Below, piece after piece: positions 7,102 through 10,536 of a DNA stretch of 10,536 bases. Under the pieces are notes generated by a model. The model saw nothing but the letters and a program-made list of their open reading frames with translations, did no database searches and was not told the origin of the DNA. Position 1 is the stretch's first letter. The number at the start of each line of letters is the position of its first letter. Location: positions 1-10,536 of the forward strand of contig NZ_JOEH01000061.1 in NCBI RefSeq assembly GCF_000719095.1. The letters run 5' to 3'. The stretch comes from Streptacidiphilus jeojiense (GTDB taxonomy: Bacteria; Actinomycetota; Actinomycetes; Streptomycetales; Streptomycetaceae). Both the position numbers and the translations under genes were made by a program.

Positions 7102-8142
7102 TCAGTTCGTTTCGGTGGGAGCGATGCCCGGAACCGCGGTGATCGCCAGCGCCGATTCGTCGAGGCTGCCGAGAACCAAGGTGCCCCCGTGCTCCGCGAC
7201 GCTGGTGACCATGGCGTACGCGGTCCCGTCCGTCTGCAGGTCGTGGATGATCGATCCTTCGAGATCGACGCCGACCACCCACGCGGTGCGCTTCGGCGCC
7301 GGCTTCAGCCGCTCGGGAAGTTGCCACACCATCCGCCGCAGCACCCCCGGGCGGGGCAGCAGGGCGTCGAGCAGCGGGTTGCGCGGTGAGGCGAGGGCGA
7401 CCCAGATCAGTCCGTCACTGCCCAGGGCGATGTTGTCGGGGAAGCCGGGCAGGTTGTCGATCAGCGCCTCCTGTGTGCCTGCTTTCGGGCCGCGCAGCCA
7501 GTACCGGCTCAGCCGGTACGCTCCCGTTTCGGCGAAGACCAGCGCTTCGCGGTTGGGTGTGAAGGCAACGCCGTTCGCGAACTGCAGACCGTCGAGCAGG
7601 ACGTCCACCGTGCCGTCAGGGGACAGGCGCAGCAGCCGTCCGGTGCCCGAGTGCTCCAACAGGTCGCCCATCCACTGCTCGAACGGCCAGCGGCGCGACG
7701 ACGCGGTGAAGTAGGTCATCCCGTCGTCGGGATCCTGCACGACATTGCTCGCGAAGTTCAGCGGCTCCCCGTCGATACGGTCGACCAGGACCTCGATCGA
7801 CCCGCCGGGGCCGCTCCAGCGCAGCAGCCCCCGATGGGCGTCGCAAACGAGCAGCGAACCGTCCGGCCCGGCATGCAACCCCAGTGGACGGCCTCCGGTG
7901 TTCGCCACCGCATCGACCGCGCCGGTGACGATGTCGACCCGGAGCACAGCCCCGTCCGCGGTCCCGGTGTAGACGGACCCGTCGGCGCCGAAGACGACGT
8001 CCTCGGGACCGTGACCGGGCAGTTCAACGCGCCGCAGGATATCCGCGGATGGCGATCCAGATCCTCGCCTTGCCCGCTGCGGTGCGGGTGGCGGGGACCA
8101 GCGAACCGGCTCCATCCGGGGAGCGGACCGAACAGTGTCCAT
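7102..8142 (-). CDS. Strictosidine-synthase-like / SMP-30 beta-propeller protein
   Basis: A 346-residue six-bladed beta-propeller of the SMP-30/gluconolactonase/LRE superfamily. It is closest by motif to strictosidine-synthase-like (APMAP-type) proteins: GPEDVVFGADGSVYTG (45-60), RPLGLH (85-90), NVVQDPDDGMTYFTASS (133-149), FANGVAFTPN (188-197), RLSRYWLRGPKAG (210-222) and NLPGFPDNI (230-238). E47, N190 and D236 sit where the superfamily's metal ligands are expected, so a metal-dependent lactone or ester hydrolase is plausible (inference). There is no signal peptide; the first 35 residues are Pro/Arg-rich. The ATG at 8142 has GGAG 6 nt upstream; a second Met at residue 10 is a weaker alternative. 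It is the first gene of the leftward operon, directly behind the divergent promoter with two palindromic operators. A true alkaloid synthase role is not implied; most bacterial relatives are uncharacterised. Confidence 0.88.
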   Translation of the reverse strand: MDTVRSAPRMEPVRWSPPPAPQRARRGSGSPSADILRRVELPGHGPEDVVFGADGSVYTGTADGAVLRVDIVTGAVDAVANTGGRPLGLHAGPDGSLLVCDAHRGLLRWSGPGGSIEVLVDRIDGEPLNFASNVVQDPDDGMTYFTASSRRWPFEQWMGDLLEHSGTGRLLRLSPDGTVDVLLDGLQFANGVAFTPNREALVFAETGAYRLSRYWLRGPKAGTQEALIDNLPGFPDNIALGSDGLIWVALASPRNPLLDALLPRPGVLRRMVWQLPERLKPAPKRTAWVVGVDLEGSIIHDLQTDGTAYAMVTSVAEHGGTLVLGSLDESALAITAVPGIAPTETN

Positions 8143-8174
8143 CGCGTCTCCAGTCCGAGAGGATCTCTGCGACT

Positions 8175-8190
8175 ATGTGCATATGCAATG
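8175..8190. promoter_or_regulatory. Operator copy 1 (degenerate palindrome)
   Basis: ATGTGCATATGCAATG, the imperfect form of the palindrome ATGTGCA-N2-TGCACAT with one arm changed to TGCAATG. It lies 32 nt before the propeller gene's ATG. Read on the minus strand, its CAT overlaps the end of a predicted -10 (TAGCAT), so it would cover the operon's transcription start. The same degenerate arm recurs in the copy next to the hydratase gene. Confidence 0.8.
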
Positions 8191-8216
8191 CTAGAGACGG
8201 GTGAAAGCCCAATGAA
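8188..8216 (-). promoter_or_regulatory. Predicted promoter of the leftward operon
   Basis: On the minus strand TTCATT (8216-8211) and TAGCAT (8193-8188) are separated by 17 nt. TAGCAT fits the TANNNT form of actinobacterial -10 elements, while the -35 is poor. The same -10 (TAACAT) recurs at the identical place relative to the operators before the hydratase gene. The start would fall near 8181, giving a leader of about 40 nt. Prediction from sequence only. Confidence 0.4.
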
Positions 8217-8228
8217 TAGGCATTCGAC
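8216..8228 (-). promoter_or_regulatory. Conserved inter-operator block GTCG-N3-GCCTAT (copy 1)
   Basis: Reading the minus strand from the strong operator, GTCG and GCCTAT occupy spacer positions 10-13 and 17-22. The spacer before the hydratase gene has the same words at the same positions. It abuts or overlaps the predicted -35 and may be an activator contact or promoter element (inference). Confidence 0.45.
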
Positions 8229-8237
8229 CCGCCGAGG

Positions 8238-8253
8238 ATGTGCCTGTGCACAT
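8238..8253. promoter_or_regulatory. Operator copy 2 (strong palindrome)
   Basis: ATGTGCCTGTGCACAT, a near-perfect palindrome with one arm mismatch. Its centre is 63 bp from copy 1. It lies about 64 bp upstream of the predicted operon start and only 26 nt before the ATG of the PucR-type regulator, so it could also control the regulator's own expression. Confidence 0.8.
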
Positions 8254-8279
8254 TCCGGTGAAGCGGAGGGCGGCATCGC

Positions 8280-9458
8280 ATGGAGTTGAGACCCGGCGCG
8301 CCCGAGATCCGACTCGACGCGCACCGACGCAGGATCGCGGCCCGCATCGCAGCGATCATCTCCGAGGTCGATCCGGAACTGAACGCGATCGCCGCCGACC
8401 TGGCCCAGCTGTACCGGCAGCGCATCCCCAGGTACGACCAGGTCGATGCCAACTCGATCGAGCACAATACGCACACCGTGCTGCGCATCGTCGTCGACCA
8501 GTTGCGCGGCGAGTCGGCCCGCGCAAGCACCGACGAACTGACCGCGCTCGCCCGCGGCTGGGCGGTCCAACGGATCCCCCTGGACCTGGTCGCCCACAGC
8601 ATCCAGATCGGCGCGCGCAGGGTCTTCGAGCTCATCCGGCAGCGCGCCACCACCCAGAATCTGCCAGCCACTGTGATCGACGAAATGCAGGACCTCACCT
8701 GGGAGTGGGCAACAGCCTCCGCCACCGCCGTACACCTGGTACTGCAGGAGCAGGCCGTGGTCGGGGCCGCACACCGCGCCGACTTGCTACGCCGCCTTCT
8801 CGACGGCGCCCTTCCACCGACGGCGCTGGTCGCCGAAGCACGCAGCCAGCGACTCGATCCGGAGCACCCTTACCGAGTCGCCTGTACCGCTTGGGACGAG
8901 ACGGCGGCGACCTCGGACCTACTGGCGGTCCTGCGTGCCCACGGAGCCACCACCAAGCTCCCGGTTGTCGACACCGTCATCGACCGGCACCTAGTCGCCC
9001 TACTCCCCCGGGCTCCAGGCCAGTTGTCGCACCCGGCACCCGTCGCTCTCGGCCCCGCGATGCCCCTCGGCGCCGCATCCACCTCCTATCGGCAGGCCCG
9101 GCGTGCTCTTGACCTCGCCACCCGCTTCGGCAGAAGCGGGCTCGTCGACCTCGCCGCACTGGGCCCCCTGCCCCTGCTCGGCGCGGCCGAGGACGCGGCA
9201 GACCTGCTCACCGAAAAGCACCTCGCCCCGCTACGCCGACACGGTTCCGCCGGCACGGAGATCATCGCCACTGTCGAGACGTACCTCGACTGCGACCGTC
9301 GCATCGACGACACCGCCGCCGCGCTCTACCTGCACCGCAACACCGTCCGCAACCGGCTCACCCGCTTCGCCGAACTGACCGGTCTGGACCTCGACCGCAC
9401 CAACGACCTGATCGTCGCCTGGTGGCTGCTGAACCGGGAGCGGCAGCAGAGCAGCTGA
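8280..9458 (+). CDS. PucR/CdaR-family transcriptional regulator
   Basis: A complete 392-residue regulator. Residues 10-160 are helical and match the RsbRD-N-type sensory domain commonly found at the start of actinobacterial PucR proteins (DPELNAIAADLAQLY, VLRIVVDQLRG). The middle (about 165-300) is the CdaR GGDEF-like region, degenerate as usual. The C-terminal HTH (about 330-385) carries the PucR signature: ETYLDCDRRIDDTAAALYLH, then RNTVRNRLTRFAELTG and a final IVAWWLL helix. The ATG at 8280 has GGAGGG 9 nt upstream. The gene is divergent from the catabolic operon and 122 nt upstream of the hydratase gene, and paired palindromes flank it on both sides, making it the obvious candidate to bind them. 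Known PucR-family members respond to pathway metabolites and often activate neighbouring catabolic genes. The inducer here is unknown, and binding to these sites is inference. Confidence 0.9.
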   Translation: MELRPGAPEIRLDAHRRRIAARIAAIISEVDPELNAIAADLAQLYRQRIPRYDQVDANSIEHNTHTVLRIVVDQLRGESARASTDELTALARGWAVQRIPLDLVAHSIQIGARRVFELIRQRATTQNLPATVIDEMQDLTWEWATASATAVHLVLQEQAVVGAAHRADLLRRLLDGALPPTALVAEARSQRLDPEHPYRVACTAWDETAATSDLLAVLRAHGATTKLPVVDTVIDRHLVALLPRAPGQLSHPAPVALGPAMPLGAASTSYRQARRALDLATRFGRSGLVDLAALGPLPLLGAAEDAADLLTEKHLAPLRRHGSAGTEIIATVETYLDCDRRIDDTAAALYLHRNTVRNRLTRFAELTGLDLDRTNDLIVAWWLLNRERQQSS

Positions 9459-9475
9459 GCGAAGAGTTCCCCTGA

Positions 9476-9491
9476 ATGTGCATCTGCACAT
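9476..9491. promoter_or_regulatory. Operator copy 3 (perfect palindrome)
   Basis: ATGTGCATCTGCACAT, a perfect 7-bp inverted repeat around a 2-bp centre and the best copy of the set. It starts 18 nt after the regulator's stop codon and sits about 64 bp upstream of the predicted hydratase transcription start, matching copy 2 relative to the leftward operon. Confidence 0.85.
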
Positions 9492-9500
9492 GCCAGCCGT

Positions 9501-9513
9501 GTCGTGCGCCTAT
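9501..9513 (+). promoter_or_regulatory. Conserved inter-operator block GTCG-N3-GCCTAT (copy 2)
   Basis: GTCG (9501-9504) and GCCTAT (9508-9513) fall at spacer positions 10-13 and 17-22 counted from the strong operator. This is exactly as in the divergent promoter when read toward the leftward operon. The surrounding bases differ, so this is not simply an unchanged duplication. Confidence 0.45.
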
Positions 9514-9541
9514 GTATGCCGGAGTTGATCATTTCTAACAT
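9513..9541 (+). promoter_or_regulatory. Predicted promoter of the hydratase gene
   Basis: TAACAT (9536-9541) fits the TANNNT -10 pattern, with a very poor -35 (TGTATG, 9513-9518) 17 nt upstream. A weak -35 would suit an activator-dependent promoter. The start would be near 9548, inside operator copy 4, leaving a leader of about 33 nt. The layout matches the leftward operon promoter. Prediction only. Confidence 0.4.
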
Positions 9542-9554
9542 TGCAGATGCACAT
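9539..9554. promoter_or_regulatory. Operator copy 4 (degenerate palindrome)
   Basis: CATTGCAGATGCACAT; its reverse complement ATGTGCATCTGCAATG differs from copy 1 at a single base of the central pair. Its centre is 63 bp from copy 3, it ends 26 nt before the hydratase ATG, and it overlaps the predicted -10 and start site. A repressor bound here would block transcription directly. Confidence 0.82.
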
Positions 9555-9580
9555 GACCCTCAAGTGAAAGGACCTCGGAC

Positions 9581-10399
9581 ATGTCCACGAGTCAGGAAGA
9601 CAACGCCGGCGCCGACCTGGTGCTAGCCGAGCGGCACGGGGCCGTACTGCTGCTGACGCTCAACCGGCCGGACCGTCTCAACGCCTGGACCTTCGCACTT
9701 GAGGAACGCTATTTCCAGCTCCTGGACCAGGCCGAGGCAGACCCCGAGGTGCGGGCGGTCGTCGTCACCGGGGCGGGGCGCGGCTTCTGCGCCGGAGCCG
9801 ACCTGTCGGACCTGCAGATGGTCAGCAGCCTCGACAAGACCGATGTTGAGCTTGCAGCTCCTGCCCGTCCTCGCGAGCGCCCACTCTCCATGCGCAAGCC
9901 ATTGATCGCCGCGATCAACGGCGCAGCAGTCGGCCTTGGCCTGATCGAAGCGCTCTACTGCGATCTGCGCTTCAGCACCCCGGATGCGAAGCTGGGAACC
10001 GCGTTCGCCCAGCGTGGCCTGATCGCCGAATACGGCATCGCGTGGCTGCTGCCCCGCATGGTCGGCCAGAGCCGCGCACTGGACCTGCTGCTTTCCGGTC
10101 GTCTGATCCAGGGTCAGGAGGCCCTGGCGATGGGCCTGGTCAACCGAGTCGTGGAGCCCGAAGAGCTGGTGAAGGCGGCAATCGCTTACGCCGCCGACCT
10201 GGCCGCGCTCTCCTCCCCGAACTCGATGAGCCTGATCAAGGACCAGGTGTTCCGCGCCATGGACAGCGACCTGCCGAGCGCCATCGCCCACGCCGAAGGG
10301 CTCATGATCGAATCCTTCGTCCACCCTGACGCCGCCGAGGGTGTCATGGGTTTCCTGGAGCGCCGCCCGCCGAACTTCCAGCCGCTCGCTCTGACCTGA
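9581..10399 (+). CDS. Enoyl-CoA hydratase/isomerase (crotonase family)
   Basis: A complete 272-residue crotonase-superfamily enzyme of usual length. The oxyanion-hole segments are GRGFCAGADL (67-75 region) and INGAAVGLGL (112-121). The block AFAQRGLIAEYGIAWLLPRM (141-160) carries Glu150 at a position used as acid/base in this superfamily, and LSGRLIQGQEALAMGLVNRV (171-190) follows. It would hydrate an enoyl-CoA or shift its double bond; the exact reaction cannot be decided from motifs. The ATG at 9581 has AAAGGA about 8 nt upstream. It lies 122 nt downstream of the PucR-type gene, with its own operator pair and predicted promoter in that gap. It is therefore likely a separate transcript controlled together with the leftward operon, supplying the hydratase step that operon lacks. 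No obvious defect is seen. Confidence 0.92.
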   Translation: MSTSQEDNAGADLVLAERHGAVLLLTLNRPDRLNAWTFALEERYFQLLDQAEADPEVRAVVVTGAGRGFCAGADLSDLQMVSSLDKTDVELAAPARPRERPLSMRKPLIAAINGAAVGLGLIEALYCDLRFSTPDAKLGTAFAQRGLIAEYGIAWLLPRMVGQSRALDLLLSGRLIQGQEALAMGLVNRVVEPEELVKAAIAYAADLAALSSPNSMSLIKDQVFRAMDSDLPSAIAHAEGLMIESFVHPDAAEGVMGFLERRPPNFQPLALT

Positions 10400-10437
10400 A
10401 ACAGGGGCGTCGAGCTTCGAGGTGTCGCATCCAGCCT

Positions 10438-10536
10438 TCACCCGCGTGGGGGTCGGTCGGCGCGGACCAGGCCGGTCTCGTAGGCGATGATCACGGCGTG
10501 CACCCGGTCGCGGGCGCCGATGCGGGCCAGTACCCG
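10438..10536 (-). CDS. NarL/LuxR-type regulator, C-terminal fragment (runs off right edge)
   Basis: Only the last 32 codons and the TGA stop are in the window. The reading RVLARIGARDRVHAVIIAY followed by ETGLVRADRPPRG matches the end of a LuxR-type helix-turn-helix as found in NarL/FixJ response regulators (recognition-helix tail, then the IGARDR-AV-AYETGLV dimerisation helix). The gene converges on the hydratase gene with 38 nt between the stops. Whether a receiver domain and partner kinase exist lies outside the window. Confidence 0.82.
   Translation of the reverse strand, partial: RVLARIGARDRVHAVIIAYETGLVRADRPPRG

Noticed and set aside
8188..8289. Small Cys/His-containing frame (33 codons, plus) between the divergent genes, a possible leader peptide
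   Set aside because: No ribosome-binding site precedes it, and its CACAHSG segment simply translates operator copy 2. A similar CADAHSG on the opposite strand at copy 3 has the same cause.
10395..10437. Possible bidirectional terminator between the convergent hydratase and NarL-type genes
   Set aside because: Only 4-bp stems (CCTG-AAA-CAGG, TCGA-GCT-TCGA) without T-runs; too weak to call.
9623..10441. 272-codon minus-strand frame opposite the hydratase gene
   Set aside because: The plus-strand gene has full crotonase motifs and a ribosome-binding site; the antisense frame resembles no protein family.

Overview
The window is high-G+C DNA with strong G/C bias at third codon positions. Gene families and codon use point to an actinomycete (Mycobacteriales/Pseudonocardiales-like soil bacterium). 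The genus cannot be fixed from the sequence alone.

Layout. A leftward (minus-strand) gene cluster runs from 8142 down to 2617: a strictosidine-synthase-like/SMP-30 beta-propeller protein, an acyl-CoA dehydrogenase of the ACAD10/11 type, a short-chain dehydrogenase (SDR) remnant, an aminoglycoside-phosphotransferase-like kinase, and an acyl-CoA synthetase. Junctions are tight (11 nt, a 4-nt ATGA overlap, a 4-nt GTGA overlap, 39 nt), so this looks like one operon. After a further 120 nt comes a large MalT/LuxR-type STAND ATPase on the same strand (73-2496) that ends before its expected DNA-binding domain. Divergent from the operon is a PucR/CdaR-type regulator (8280-9458, plus), followed by an enoyl-CoA hydratase/isomerase (9581-10399, plus). 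The right edge holds the last 32 codons of a NarL/LuxR-type regulator on the minus strand.

Together the enzymes describe activation of a carboxylic acid to its CoA ester, dehydrogenation or phosphorylation-assisted dehydration, and hydration: an acyl-CoA catabolic module of unknown substrate. The kinase plus ACAD10/11-like dehydrogenase pair resembles the 4-hydroxyacyl-CoA route known from mammalian ACAD10/11 and the Pseudomonas levulinate (Lva) pathway.

The most notable find is a local regulatory code. Four copies of a 16-bp palindrome (consensus ATGTGCA-N2-TGCACAT) occur in two pairs, one in front of the leftward operon and one in front of the hydratase, flanking the PucR-type gene. In both pairs the centres are exactly 63 bp apart (six helical turns). 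In both, the degenerate copy lies next to the catabolic gene over a predicted -10/start site, and the stronger copy sits upstream. The 47-bp spacers share position-matched blocks. This predicts a dedicated regulon controlled by the PucR-type protein, possibly by looping.

Two genes in the operon are broken as given: the kinase by an apparent one-base loss near 4861-4866, and the SDR by an internal deletion of roughly 95-100 codons at about 5786-5788. Either the pathway is decaying in this strain or the assembly has errors here.
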